A stretch of DNA of 64,000 nucleotides, taken from contig JAFLBR010000001.1 in assembly GCA_017303795.1 (NCBI GenBank), forward strand, positions 467,185 through 531,184, read 5' to 3'. Source of the DNA: Cytophagales bacterium. Lineage in GTDB: Bacteria; Bacteroidota; Bacteroidia; Cytophagales; Cyclobacteriaceae. Under the pieces are notes generated by a model. That model did not search any database. It was not told where the DNA came from and saw nothing but the letters and a program-made list of their open reading frames with translations. The position numbers and the translations under genes were made by a program. Shown here piece by piece: positions 1-8,724 of the stretch. Position 1 is the first letter of the stretch. Each line of letters begins with the position of its first letter.

Positions 1-1026
1 AAAGCTGCCAAAGTAATTATGGTAGATGCTGCGCTACATGCCGTAGATGAAATTTTAAAGACAGAGCCAACAGCGATATTTTATGGACAGGATGTAGGGG
101 GTAGGTTAGGAGGTGTGTTTCGCGAGGCGGCCACATTAGCACAGAAGTATGGCGATGAAAGAGTGTTTAATACACCGATACAGGAAGCGTACATTATTGG
201 TTCAACCGCAGGCATGTCTGCCGTAGGAGTGAAGCCAATAGTTGAAATTCAGTTTGCCGATTATATCTGGCCGGGTCTTAATCAACTGGTTGAAGAACTT
301 TCTAAAAGTTGTTATTTATCGAAAGGAAAATTTCCGGTGCAGGCTTTGATCCGCGTTCCGATTGGTGCCTATGGTGGTGGTGGGCCGTATCATTCCGGAA
401 GTATTGAATCTACGTTGCTAACCATTCGCGGAATTAAAGTAGTATATCCATCCAACGCAGCCGATATGAAAGGTTTGATGAAAGCCGCCTTTCATGATCC
501 TAATCCTGTGGTGATGTTAGAACATAAGGGTTTGTATTGGAGTAAACTACCGGGCACAGCCGATGCTAAAACCATTGAACCCGATGAAGATTATCTGCTA
601 CCCCTTGGTAAAGGAAACATTGTATTACACGCTTCCGCTGAAAAACTTGCTGCCTCGGAAACTGTCCTAATAATCACCTACGGTATGGGTGTGTATTGGG
701 CCCGCGAAGCAGCCACTGAATTTGCAGGACAGATTGAGATTATAGATTTGCGTACACTTAATCCAATTGATTGGGATTTAATTGCCGATCGCGTAAAGCA
801 ACACGGTCGTGTGTTGGTGCTTACGGAAGAGCCGGTTCTTAATTCATTTGCCGAATCGTTAGCCGGAAGAATTTCACAACGTTGTTTTACCGATCTCGAT
901 GCACCTGTTTCAGTTGTGGGTTCTGCTAACCTTCCGGCAGTACCGCTTAACATGGCATTGGAAAAAATGATGCTGCCCAATGCTGGTAAAGTAGTGGAAG
1001 AAATAGGTAAGTTGTTGAAGTGGTAA
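1..1026 (+). CDS. 2-oxo-acid dehydrogenase E1, beta (C-terminal) part, 5' partial
   Basis: Beta part of the thiamine-diphosphate E1 component of a 2-oxo-acid dehydrogenase complex, most like branched-chain 2-oxoisovalerate dehydrogenase, which decarboxylates the 2-oxo acid and passes the acyl group to lipoyl E2. The frame is already open at base 1, so the start given is the window edge; the first Met codon is at 19. Visible are the transketolase-like pyrimidine domain (NTPIQEAYIIGSTAGMS, FADYIWPGLNQLVEEL) and the C-terminal transketolase domain (LIITYGMGVYWA, IDLRTLNPID). In many Bacteroidota the alpha and beta parts are fused into one chain of about 660 residues. The open codons before the first Met are compatible with that but do not prove it. 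It converges on tamL. Confidence 0.88.
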   Translation, partial: KAAKVIMVDAALHAVDEILKTEPTAIFYGQDVGGRLGGVFREAATLAQKYGDERVFNTPIQEAYIIGSTAGMSAVGVKPIVEIQFADYIWPGLNQLVEELSKSCYLSKGKFPVQALIRVPIGAYGGGGPYHSGSIESTLLTIRGIKVVYPSNAADMKGLMKAAFHDPNPVVMLEHKGLYWSKLPGTADAKTIEPDEDYLLPLGKGNIVLHASAEKLAASETVLIITYGMGVYWAREAATEFAGQIEIIDLRTLNPIDWDLIADRVKQHGRVLVLTEEPVLNSFAESLAGRISQRCFTDLDAPVSVVGSANLPAVPLNMALEKMMLPNAGKVVEEIGKLLKW

Positions 1027-1054
1027 CTGCTGTTGCGCATACTTAAACAAGTAT

Positions 1055-1101
1055 AGGCGTCTGACGGCTGTTTACTTAAGGCTATAGCCGTCTTGACGCC
1101 T
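1055..1101. repeat. Interrupted long hairpin between convergent genes
   Basis: The two arms are AGGCGTC-t-GACGGCT and AGCCGTC-tt-GACGCCT around a loop of 16 bases. This gives two perfect 7-bp stems separated by a small bulge, and the outer stem extends by one more T-A pair. It sits in the 95-base gap between the E1 gene (plus strand) and tamL (minus strand). It may end transcription from both sides, although it has no T-tract, or it may be a small dispersed palindromic repeat. A weaker relative containing AGCCGTC lies in the next convergent gap, at 5153-5182. Confidence 0.7.
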
Positions 1102-1121
1102 AATACATCAGATGGTAAGTA

Positions 1122-3593
1122 TCAGAACGGATACCCGATACCAATATTAAAAATCACAGGCTCACGATCTACTCCAAACGGCCCAAAGAATTTCATCTTG
1201 TTCAAAACAAAACGCTCACCTTCTGGTCGGCCGGGATCAAGTACCTTCATACCCACATCCAATCGTAACACCAGAAAAGAGAAATCAAACCGGAAACCAA
1301 AACCGGTACCCACACCCAATTGTTTATAGAAGTTGCCATCAATTCTGGACGAACCATTCCACGAGGCTACATTAGAACCTTCGCGTATAATTTGAAGTTG
1401 CCGGAACGACCACACATTACCGGCATCAATAAAAATGGCACCGTTAACAAAGCCAAATAGTTTTCTGCGCAGTTCAATACTTCCTTCCAGCAAAACCTCA
1501 CCGGGTTTTTCAAAACTATAGTCAAACAAACCGTCTTTATCTGAATCGTTACTCAAGTTTGGCGGCACCGTTCCGATACCCAACCTTCGTGGCAACCAGG
1601 CCCGCACACTATTACTACCACCGACAAAAAAGTATTTTTCATAGGGCAATACTTTATTATCGGCATAGGCATAACCTACACCGGTATTAAGTCGATAGGC
1701 TAACACAGTTGATTTACTAATCACGATACTTTTGCGCAGGTCAAGATTAAAGCGCACATATTGATAAAGCTCTAATCCTTGCCGGGTAATGTAGCCCGGT
1801 TCGGCAAAGTTGAATAACGTGCCACCGGTTTCGGCTTGCGCGCGCATGAAGAACGAACTCTTTTCGGTGTTACCGTAGTTATTGGGGTTCCACGTAATGC
1901 CAAAAATAATACTGCTTACAAAAGAAGGATTGAACGAGTTCTTGAGATTGTTACCCTGATTGTTTTGTAAATCGGTAAGCAGCCTGTTAAAAGCTGAATC
2001 TAATTTTGATCGGATAATATTGAGGTTTATAAGCGTAAGCGAAAGCTGTGTGGTTTGTTTGTTCTGCCATGTGTACGTGTTGGAAACGGTAGTGATAGAG
2101 CGGGTGTACTCCGGGCGCTCGGTAAAAGTATAACCAGCCAATAATCGCGTGCGTGGATTGTATCTTGCAAACCGGGTAGCGGCCTTTTCGCTAAACGGAA
2201 AAAGAAATTGCGGAAAGGTGATGCTTCCATTTAAGCTGGCTTCGGTACTACGATAGAAGTTACTGCGATCAGTTGCTGAAGCCACACCTTCAAATCCAAA
2301 GCGACCATTGATTTCCAGAATCTCGAGTCCACGGAAAAGATTTCGCATTTTAAAATTCGTGCTGAAGTACGGCCCCGGAAAACCTTGTGTTACTGTAACC
2401 CCGGCTTCGTTCGACCAGGAGTAACGATCTAACGGACTGCAAAAGATATGGCCCACAAACTTACCGGCTGTAGAATCGCTGCCTGAGTTTACCTCTTCGT
2501 AGTTTACGTTAATGAATTTAAAAATGTCGAGGTTGGCCAGTTGGCGCTGACTGTTGAATGTATTACTGCGACTATACAAACTGTCTTTGCGAATAAAAAC
2601 CCTTCGCGAAAGAATCTTTTTGTTGTACTGATCCTTAAAATAATTGAAGGTGATAGAGTTGTATTCTTCCGAGGTTCGTTTCAAGGTATCGCGGGTGTTT
2701 ACGGCTGCATCGGTGGTAAACAAAACCGAGTCAACCCGAAACAACTTGTGCGAATCTCTGCGGGCCGGATTGACAATTTCAATACGCACAGCAACTTGTT
2801 GCGAGCCGCGGTAGGCAGTATCAATCGAGAACTCTATGAATTGCCGCGTAAAGTTAAAGTAGCCTTTGTCTTTCATCAACAAATCAATCCGCTCGCGTTC
2901 CTTGTTCAACGTTTGCTGTTTGTACCGATCGTTCTTACGAATCAGACTTTGGCTTCTGGTTTTCTGAATTATTTTTCGAATACTCGAATCGCCAATCTGA
3001 TAAAAGATGGTATCGAAAAAATAAGCTTTGCCAGGTTTAACCTGATAGGTAACACTTACTCTCTTTTTGTATTCTTTAATGGAAGAAGAAACCTGGTTTT
3101 GAAAGAAGCCTTCATTAAACAGGTAATCGGTCATCTTTTCTTCGGTGGCCAGCACATTGGCCGAATCGAATACGGCAGCAGGCTCGCCCCATTGCATAAA
3201 CAAATTGCCTTCTTCAATTTTTTTATTCAGTTCATCAACCTGATTTTGTTTGCGATATTGGTAGTTGGCCACGCGTTTAGCATTTTGGGTGGCGGCTATT
3301 TTTTTATCGAAGCGGGCTTCAACCTTGGCTTTTTTATCGATGAACTTTTGTTGCTTGTATCGCTTTTCGCCTTCGTGGTGCATCCACACCAGGCTGTTGA
3401 TGGGCAGTCCTAAAAACTTACGATTGGCTTTTTGTACATACAAATCGGCAAGCCCGCTTTTATTAATACCTTTAGGAGCCTCAATACTTTGTTTATCGAG
3501 TAACTTTTGGTTTTCCTGAAGGTACCGGGTACCCCGGCAGCCAGCCAGCAGCAAGAGCAACGTATAGAGAAGTATTTTTTTTGAACCGTTCAC
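1122..3593 (-). CDS. tamL: TamL-type outer-membrane BamA/TamA family lipoprotein
   Basis: Outer-membrane beta-barrel protein of the Omp85 (BamA/TamA) superfamily, in the lipid-anchored form that replaces TamA in Bacteroidota. It probably works with TamB in assembling or exporting outer-membrane components. After a short charged start there is a hydrophobic segment ending in the lipobox LLAGC, so the mature protein would be acylated on that Cys. The middle contains POTRA-like segments. The last roughly 380 residues are barrel strands with the C-terminal surface-antigen signature (YFFVGGSNSVRAW, final strand ending IGIGYPF). No ATG is available at the N-terminus. GTG at 3593 or TTG at 3605 are the plausible starts, and either lies head to head with the methyltransferase ATG at 3596. 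Full length is about 823-827 residues, normal for the family. Confidence 0.85.
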   Translation of the reverse strand: MNGSKKILLYTLLLLLAGCRGTRYLQENQKLLDKQSIEAPKGINKSGLADLYVQKANRKFLGLPINSLVWMHHEGEKRYKQQKFIDKKAKVEARFDKKIAATQNAKRVANYQYRKQNQVDELNKKIEEGNLFMQWGEPAAVFDSANVLATEEKMTDYLFNEGFFQNQVSSSIKEYKKRVSVTYQVKPGKAYFFDTIFYQIGDSSIRKIIQKTRSQSLIRKNDRYKQQTLNKERERIDLLMKDKGYFNFTRQFIEFSIDTAYRGSQQVAVRIEIVNPARRDSHKLFRVDSVLFTTDAAVNTRDTLKRTSEEYNSITFNYFKDQYNKKILSRRVFIRKDSLYSRSNTFNSQRQLANLDIFKFINVNYEEVNSGSDSTAGKFVGHIFCSPLDRYSWSNEAGVTVTQGFPGPYFSTNFKMRNLFRGLEILEINGRFGFEGVASATDRSNFYRSTEASLNGSITFPQFLFPFSEKAATRFARYNPRTRLLAGYTFTERPEYTRSITTVSNTYTWQNKQTTQLSLTLINLNIIRSKLDSAFNRLLTDLQNNQGNNLKNSFNPSFVSSIIFGITWNPNNYGNTEKSSFFMRAQAETGGTLFNFAEPGYITRQGLELYQYVRFNLDLRKSIVISKSTVLAYRLNTGVGYAYADNKVLPYEKYFFVGGSNSVRAWLPRRLGIGTVPPNLSNDSDKDGLFDYSFEKPGEVLLEGSIELRRKLFGFVNGAIFIDAGNVWSFRQLQIIREGSNVASWNGSSRIDGNFYKQLGVGTGFGFRFDFSFLVLRLDVGMKVLDPGRPEGERFVLNKMKFFGPFGVDREPVIFNIGIGYPF

Positions 3594-3595
3594 GT

Positions 3596-4336
3596 ATGAT
3601 ATCAAAGGCTAAAGTTAAGCATCTCAAAGCACTGCAAGTAAAAAAATACCGAAAAGAGGAGCAATGCTTTGTGATAGAAGGCACTAAAAGTGTAGTGGAG
3701 TTATTGAACTCGAACTTTGAGGTGCTTTGGGTGGCTGCCACCGATGCCTTTATAGCTACCGAACAAAAGTTGTTAACCAAACGCGGTGTGGAAGTGGCGC
3801 TCGCTACCGAGGCCGAGTTGGTAGCGGCTGGTTCGTTTCAGACTAATGATGGCGCACTGGCCATTGCACGCATTAAACAAAATACCGCGCCCGTGTTGCA
3901 ACCAAATGAGTTGGCGCTGGTGCTGGACGATATACGCGATCCGGGTAACCTCGGCACCATTATCCGCACAGCCGATTGGTATGGGGTTACACATATTATC
4001 GCTTCCGCAGAAACGGCCGATCTGTATAACGCAAAAGTGATTACCGCAACCATGGGTTCGTTTTGCCGGGTAGAAGTTTTTTATGCCAACTTGGTTGAAT
4101 TTTTAACTGCGTATAACGGTGCCGTTTATGGTGCCTTTATGGATGGCGCAGATGTACACACCATAAATTTTTCCAACGGTGGGTTGCTGGTTATTGGCAA
4201 CGAAGCAAACGGAATCTCGCAGGCCGTAGCACAACAGATAACGCAACGTATTACCATTCCACGCATTGGCAAAGCCGAATCGCTTAACGCAGCCATAGCC
4301 ACAGGGATAATGTTGGATGTGAGTAGGAGGGGATGA
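3596..4336 (+). CDS. TrmH/SpoU-family RNA 2'-O-methyltransferase
   Basis: SPOUT-class methyltransferase that puts a methyl group from S-adenosylmethionine on a ribose 2'-OH of tRNA or rRNA; which RNA cannot be told. The N-terminal roughly 95 residues are the substrate-binding domain (KYRKEEQCFVIEG). The C-terminal knot domain shows all three SpoU motifs: motif 1 with the conserved Asn and Arg (DDIRDPGNLGTIIRTADWYG), motif 2 (LLVIGNEANGIS) and motif 3 (IPRIGKAESLNAAIATGIM). The ATG at 3596 was chosen over a TTG at 3581 because it gives the usual N-terminus MISKAKVKHLKAL. It is divergent from tamL with essentially no gap between the two start codons. Confidence 0.92.
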   Translation: MISKAKVKHLKALQVKKYRKEEQCFVIEGTKSVVELLNSNFEVLWVAATDAFIATEQKLLTKRGVEVALATEAELVAAGSFQTNDGALAIARIKQNTAPVLQPNELALVLDDIRDPGNLGTIIRTADWYGVTHIIASAETADLYNAKVITATMGSFCRVEVFYANLVEFLTAYNGAVYGAFMDGADVHTINFSNGGLLVIGNEANGISQAVAQQITQRITIPRIGKAESLNAAIATGIMLDVSRRG

Positions 4337-4400
4337 TAAGGTTTAACTGAATAGGCAAACAGAAGTTTTAATAAAGCGCAGAAATGAAGTTGTATATACT

Positions 4401-4418
4401 CAATCGCCTAAGCGATTG
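4401..4418. other. Perfect small hairpin in the leader of the orphan secreted gene
   Basis: CAATCGC-CTAA-GCGATTG is a perfect 7-bp stem with a 4-base loop, about 30 bases before the preferred start at 4447. Its presence argues that the upstream ATG at 4384 is not the real start. Its role is unknown: leader structure, upstream terminator without a T-tract, or the edge of an inserted piece. Confidence 0.5.
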
Positions 4419-4446
4419 CGCTTCGGGCATGCAAAATCAAGTTATC

Positions 4447-5061
4447 ATGAAAGTAATTGGACTGCTATTGACAATCGTGACATCACATGTCTGGGGGCAA
4501 AATGTTGAAATTCCCAATGATCTCAATAAAGGAAATATATTGATAGAATTAAATACGTTTGAGAGAACTGTTGAACTACTAAACAAAGAGTTTGAACGGT
4601 CCAATGATAAGGAAAAGCGTGACATTAGAAAACAAGCGATAAGAGAGACAAAAATACCGCATAATAGAGATGACTTTGGGGACGGCTATGCAGTAGCAAT
4701 ACCATACAATATAGTTAGTTGGATAAATGAAACAATCACCAAAAGTTTCCAAAAAGACAAAGCGAAAAAATATACAATAGTAAATGAAAGTACTATTGAT
4801 AATTTTTCGGTTTCAGAATATAGATATGTATTAAAATATAAGTATGTTCTAAAAAATGGAGACCCCATAGAGACAATGCTTATTTTCTACTTCTTCGACA
4901 GACAGGAGAATAGAGAATTGATAAACTATGACTCGATAGACGCTTTGATTGAATTTAGACCTGTAATGTATTATACTGCTGAAAAGATGTATCCATTCTA
5001 TGACATGATAAGAATTTATGGAGTAAAGAAGGAGTTTGAAACCTTTTTTAAAGAGTTGTAG
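4447..5061 (+). CDS. Putative secreted protein, unknown family
   Basis: Not recognised as a known family. The start at 4447 gives a textbook signal peptide (MKVIGLLLTIVTSHVWGQ) with cleavage expected near the Gln; an ATG at 4384 would add 21 residues without a secretory pattern. The mature part is about 185 residues, rich in Lys, Glu, Asn, Ile and Tyr, with predicted mixed helix and strand and no visible catalytic motif. The codon use is clearly more AT-rich than the neighbours on both sides, and the gene stands alone between a housekeeping methyltransferase and a transporter on the other strand. This suggests a recently gained accessory gene. Periplasmic or surface location is inferred only from the signal peptide. 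Confidence 0.7.
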   Translation: MKVIGLLLTIVTSHVWGQNVEIPNDLNKGNILIELNTFERTVELLNKEFERSNDKEKRDIRKQAIRETKIPHNRDDFGDGYAVAIPYNIVSWINETITKSFQKDKAKKYTIVNESTIDNFSVSEYRYVLKYKYVLKNGDPIETMLIFYFFDRQENRELINYDSIDALIEFRPVMYYTAEKMYPFYDMIRIYGVKKEFETFFKEL

Positions 5062-5197
5062 CACGCACGCTAACAAAAATGCATATTCAATGGTGGGGTT
5101 CAGTGTAAATTTGTAGTTTAGTTTTTCAAATTACGTTTGGTCATGTGGTACGATGACGCACTTCGAAAGCCGTAGCCGTCATAAACTCAAACCTTAC

Positions 5198-5983
5198 TCA
5201 AAAAAACGACCTACTTCCTTCAGCGGCTTCTTCCGAGATTTTAGAAGCCTGATCTTTGCCGAGGTAGTTATCGATAAGATAATGCCCCAGGTAAATTAGT
5301 GGTGTAAGTAAAATGGCAATCAAAAATTTATAGATGTAGTTGGTAATGCCAATGGCAACAATTTGTTGGTTGGGGAAGATGCCATAGAAAGCAATGTAAA
5401 GCACCACAAAACTATCCAGCAACTGCGAGACCAGTGTAGAGCCTGTAGCGCGTAACCATAATTTTTTTGGGCCGGTAATTTTTCTCAGTTTTTGAAAAAC
5501 AAACACATCTACCAATTGGCCGATTAAAAAAGCGGTGAGCGAGCCAATGATAATGCGTAAACCCTGGCCCATTACTTTGTTGAATGCGAAATTGATATTA
5601 AAATAATTTCCGGCTGTGTCTATGGAGTTTGCATCGAGCCACCATTGTGCAGGTGGTAACTCAATCGTCATAAAAATAATGATGAAGGAATAGGCAATTA
5701 AGATAGCCGCCAGGTAGCTGATGCGCTTTACACCGGGCTTGCCAAAGTATTCGTTAATAAGATCGGAAGTAATAAACACGATGGGCCAGATAACCACACC
5801 GGCTGTCAGGTTAAAATCCATTACAAAGCCGAGTATGTTCAGGTGGGCAGGTTGTAAACCCAAGGTAGTTTCGGCTGAAAAAATTTTACCGCCAATAATC
5901 TCAGCTACAATAGCGTTGGTCAGGAAGATTCCCATCAACACCATAAAGAGCGTATGTTTTTTTTGCTCGGGTGTTTTACTCAT
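5198..5983 (-). CDS. Queuosine precursor transporter (YhhQ/VUT family)
   Basis: Integral inner-membrane protein of the YhhQ/DUF165 (vitamin uptake-like) family, which imports queuosine precursors such as preQ0 or preQ1 for tRNA modification. The 261 residues contain about six hydrophobic segments. Family hallmarks are the early acidic/Asn-rich stretch (TNAIVAEIIGGKIF), the segment FITSDLINEYFGK and the later glycine-rich helix LRIIIGSLTAFLIGQLVDVF. Its ATG overlaps the TGA of rnz by 4 bases, so the two are translated from one message, with rnz upstream. Both proteins act in tRNA metabolism (3'-end processing and modification), so the coupling makes functional sense. Confidence 0.88.
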   Translation of the reverse strand: MSKTPEQKKHTLFMVLMGIFLTNAIVAEIIGGKIFSAETTLGLQPAHLNILGFVMDFNLTAGVVIWPIVFITSDLINEYFGKPGVKRISYLAAILIAYSFIIIFMTIELPPAQWWLDANSIDTAGNYFNINFAFNKVMGQGLRIIIGSLTAFLIGQLVDVFVFQKLRKITGPKKLWLRATGSTLVSQLLDSFVVLYIAFYGIFPNQQIVAIGITNYIYKFLIAILLTPLIYLGHYLIDNYLGKDQASKISEEAAEGSRSFF

Positions 5984-6897
5984 ACGGAAAGTTCGAAAGT
6001 ATTTCCTTCAATCGCTAATTCAGTGTTTGCAAATATAGTGCGGGCTTCGGCCAGCGCGGGTTCCAGTTCGCGGTAGCGCGCAGAGAAATGCCCGATTAAT
6101 AATTTACCGGCATGGGTTTGTTGTGCCATGCGGGCGGCATCTAATGTGGTGCTGTGTTTGGTTTCAATGGCTTTGTTGCGCTCGTCTTCCATAAAAGTAG
6201 CTTCGTGGTAGAGCATGGTTACATTTTGCAATTGCGTAATCATGCTTTCATTCCATGCAGTATCAGAACAATAGGCATAGGAATAGGAGGGCGTGGGCGG
6301 CAATGTAAAATCTGAATTCCGATAGAGCAGATTCTGACGGTCATCATACACATCGGCCCCGGTTTTCAGCAACACGATATGTTGCAGCTTCATATCGGGC
6401 AGCAACTTTTGTTTATCAATTTTAAAAGGTTTCTGCTTTTCGCGAAACAGAAATCCCGCACACGGAAGTTTATGAATGAGAGGAATGGTTTCTACTGTCA
6501 GGGCCTCATCTTCAAATAACACAACGGGTTGGTCCGGTTCGAAGAGATGAAATTGAATGGTATAGTTTAAGGTGGATTTGGAATACTTGAGGTGCAGCAG
6601 AATAATTTCATCTAACCCTTTCTGGCTATAAAGGTGTAAGTCGGCCGTGCGTTTCTGCAAGTGCATAGAAAACAACAGGCCCACCAGCCCAAGGTAATGA
6701 TCGCCATGCAAATGGCTGATGAAAATATGATTGATGCGATGAACCGGAATCTGATATTTCATCAATTGCATCTGAGCGCCTTCGCCACAGTCAATCAGGA
6801 AATGCCGGTTTTGAATAGTTAAGTATTGTGAAGATGGAAATCGGCCATAGGCTGGCAGTGCTCCGCTTGATCCCAGTATGGTTAACGCAAAACTCAA
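5980..6897 (-). CDS. rnz: Ribonuclease Z
   Basis: Zinc-dependent endonuclease of the metallo-beta-lactamase superfamily that cuts tRNA precursors just after the discriminator base. This is needed because tRNAs such as the three in this window do not encode CCA. The zinc motif HLHGDH is at residues 62-67, with upstream LIDCGEGAQMQ, the later SDTAWN and HEATF motifs and a C-terminal HFSARY. The 305 residues match the short bacterial form. The start is TTG at 6897, giving the typical MSFALTILGSSGALP; no ATG is positioned to give this conserved N-terminus. It is followed by the queuosine-precursor transporter with a 4-base overlap. Confidence 0.93.
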   Translation of the reverse strand: MSFALTILGSSGALPAYGRFPSSQYLTIQNRHFLIDCGEGAQMQLMKYQIPVHRINHIFISHLHGDHYLGLVGLLFSMHLQKRTADLHLYSQKGLDEIILLHLKYSKSTLNYTIQFHLFEPDQPVVLFEDEALTVETIPLIHKLPCAGFLFREKQKPFKIDKQKLLPDMKLQHIVLLKTGADVYDDRQNLLYRNSDFTLPPTPSYSYAYCSDTAWNESMITQLQNVTMLYHEATFMEDERNKAIETKHSTTLDAARMAQQTHAGKLLIGHFSARYRELEPALAEARTIFANTELAIEGNTFELSV

Positions 6898-6987
6898 CCT
6901 AATTTGATGGTTTGAAATTTTGGCAATTTGAAAATGATCTGAATTTTATCTTCAAATTATCAAATCTTCAACTTGGCTAATTGACAA

Positions 6988-7362
6988 TTAATCTTCGTCT
7001 TTCATATCCTTCTCAATTTCGTGCATAAACACGGCATCAATACCTTCTTCTACGGTTGGTAAGATGTTGAGAACGCTATCTAACTGAGAAATTTTGATCA
7101 GCTTCATAGTGTGATCAGACAACTTGGTAAGTACAAAAATGCCATTGTCTTCCTGCAAAATCCGGTTGCCAACCAGCAGGGCACTCAGGCCCGATGAATC
7201 GGTATATTTTACTTCTGATAAATCTAAAACGATATTACGCACGCCCTCAGCATGTAACGTAACCATCTCCGACTTTAATTGCGGGGCAATATTCGAATCC
7301 AGTTTCTCCTCGTTAAGGCGGAGCAGGGTATATTTTTCTTGCTTATCGACAGAATACTTCAT
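6988..7362 (-). CDS. STAS-domain anti-sigma factor antagonist
   Basis: Small cytoplasmic STAS-domain protein of the SpoIIAA/RsbV type. Such proteins bind an anti-sigma or other partner-switching kinase unless phosphorylated on a conserved Ser. The phosphorylation loop is present as DLSEVKYTDSSGL, with the likely target Ser57. The 124 residues form the single domain followed by an acidic tail ending EKDMKDED. No anti-sigma kinase or PP2C phosphatase is encoded nearby, so the partner must be elsewhere. It lies between rnz and purC on the same strand, with a 90-base AT-rich gap on the rnz side and 26 bases on the purC side, so co-transcription with purC is likely. Confidence 0.9.
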   Translation of the reverse strand: MKYSVDKQEKYTLLRLNEEKLDSNIAPQLKSEMVTLHAEGVRNIVLDLSEVKYTDSSGLSALLVGNRILQEDNGIFVLTKLSDHTMKLIKISQLDSVLNILPTVEEGIDAVFMHEIEKDMKDED

Positions 7363-7388
7363 ACAGAATAATTAAGGGCTAAAAATAG

Positions 7389-8324
7389 TTAATTTATTGA
7401 TTTAACGATACTCTGCTCAATTCGTTCCAAAATTGAATTATAGCTGATGGGGGCCAGCGTTTCGCCTGTAACCTGCTGGTATAATTCCTGATAGCGTTCT
7501 GAAATTGATTTTACAATGGCCGGGGTCATCTCCGGAATTTTCTGTCCGTCTTTACCCTGAAAACCATTTTCAATTAACCACTGGCGCACAAACTCTTTAG
7601 AGAGTTGTTTTTGGGGTTCGTTCCGTTCTTGCCGCTGTGTATAACCTTCGTTATAAAAATACCGCGATGAGTCAGGCGTATGCACTTCGTCAATCAGGTA
7701 AATAGTTCCATTATGTTTCCCGAATTCGTATTTGGTATCGACCAGAATCAAACCACGGGCAGCAGCCATCTCGCAGCCTTTGGCGTAAAGTTTTAAGGTG
7801 TAGTCTTCCAATTGCTCGTAATCTTTTTGGGTTACGAGGCCGCGCTTTAAAATTTCTTCGCGTGAAATATCTTCATCGTGACCTACTTTAGCTTTGGTGG
7901 TAGGGGTAATGATAGGTGTAGGAAGTTTATCATTTTCTTTCAGCCCTTCTGGTAAGGTAACGCCACATATCGTTCTTCTGCCAGCTTTGTATTCGCGGGC
8001 AGCATGGCCGGCCAGATACCCACGCACTACCATTTCTACCGGGAAAGGTTCGCATTTAAACCCGATGGTTACGTTAGGATCTGGTGTGCTGATTACCCAA
8101 TTGGGTACCAGACTTTTGGTGGCTTCCAGATTTTTAGCCGCAATCTGATTGAGCACACGACCTTTATCGGGAATGGCTTCGGGCAGAATAACATCAAAAG
8201 CCGAAATGCGGTCGCTGGCAACCATAGCCATAGTATCGCCAAAGTAATAGACATCGCGCACTTTGCCGCGGTAAAATCCGGTTTGGCCTTTAAAGTTGAA
8301 GTGGGTTTCTTTTATGGATTGCAT
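7389..8324 (-). CDS. purC: Phosphoribosylaminoimidazole-succinocarboxamide synthase
   Basis: SAICAR synthetase, the purine-synthesis enzyme that joins aspartate to CAIR with ATP. The 311 residues correspond to the longer form seen in yeast and in Bacteroidota. Characteristic segments are [20 protein letters not shown] at the start (nucleotide-binding loop), [35 protein letters not shown] (first signature), the [11 protein letters not shown] region (second signature) and [15 protein letters not shown]. The gene is complete, begins with ATG at 8324 and is separated by 16 bases from the downstream end of the toxin gene on the same strand. Confidence 0.95.
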   Translation of the reverse strand: MQSIKETHFNFKGQTGFYRGKVRDVYYFGDTMAMVASDRISAFDVILPEAIPDKGRVLNQIAAKNLEATKSLVPNWVISTPDPNVTIGFKCEPFPVEMVVRGYLAGHAAREYKAGRRTICGVTLPEGLKENDKLPTPIITPTTKAKVGHDEDISREEILKRGLVTQKDYEQLEDYTLKLYAKGCEMAAARGLILVDTKYEFGKHNGTIYLIDEVHTPDSSRYFYNEGYTQRQERNEPQKQLSKEFVRQWLIENGFQGKDGQKIPEMTPAIVKSISERYQELYQQVTGETLAPISYNSILERIEQSIVKSIN

Positions 8325-8340
8325 CGGGTAAAGATATAAT

Positions 8341-8724
8341 TTATTGATTCCAGGGATTGATAAGTTTAAGTTTATCTATTCTGGTAAAATCTTCTGTATT
8401 GCGGGTTACCAAGGTAAGGTCAAAGACTAGAGCTGTAGCAGCGATTATGGCATCAGCTAACTTTATGGAGTAGGTTCTTCGCAAGGTGGCAGCTGCACTT
8501 TTTATGGGTTGATCGAGTTCAAACACCCACGAATCATGAATGAAATTCTGAATAAGATTAAGATCGGTTTCTGTTGCCGTTTTCCAACTTAAAAGTTCAA
8601 TTTCGGTTATGGCAGAAACAGCAGGATTGGATTGCGTTATCAACTGATCGATAAAAACTTCTGCATGAGGAGGGAATTGCTGTTGCAGATAATAGATTAC
8701 TGTATTCGTATCCCAGAGATGCAT
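8341..8724 (-). CDS. VapC-like PIN-domain toxin
   Basis: PIN-domain ribonuclease of the VapC toxin type. The acidic catalytic set is visible: Asp5 in LWDTNT, the Glu pair in ITEIELLSW, the Asp in [12 protein letters not shown] and the late Asp in TRNTEDF. The ATG at 8724 shares one base with the antitoxin stop (TAATG), an arrangement typical for coupled translation of toxin after antitoxin. A second ATG three codons earlier (8733) is possible. With about 127 residues it is of normal VapC length. It probably cleaves tRNA or rRNA when freed from the antitoxin; the target cannot be predicted. Confidence 0.85.
   Translation of the reverse strand: MHLWDTNTVIYYLQQQFPPHAEVFIDQLITQSNPAVSAITEIELLSWKTATETDLNLIQNFIHDSWVFELDQPIKSAAATLRRTYSIKLADAIIAATALVFDLTLVTRNTEDFTRIDKLKLINPWNQ

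Noticed and set aside
1093-1329. Short plus-strand frame after the E1 gene
   Set aside because: It covers the hairpin and then the antisense of the tamL 3' end; basic low-complexity product and no plausible start context.
2541-3413. Plus-strand open frame of 290 codons
   Set aside because: It is antisense to tamL, which has family motifs along its full length, and the frame shows no known domain.
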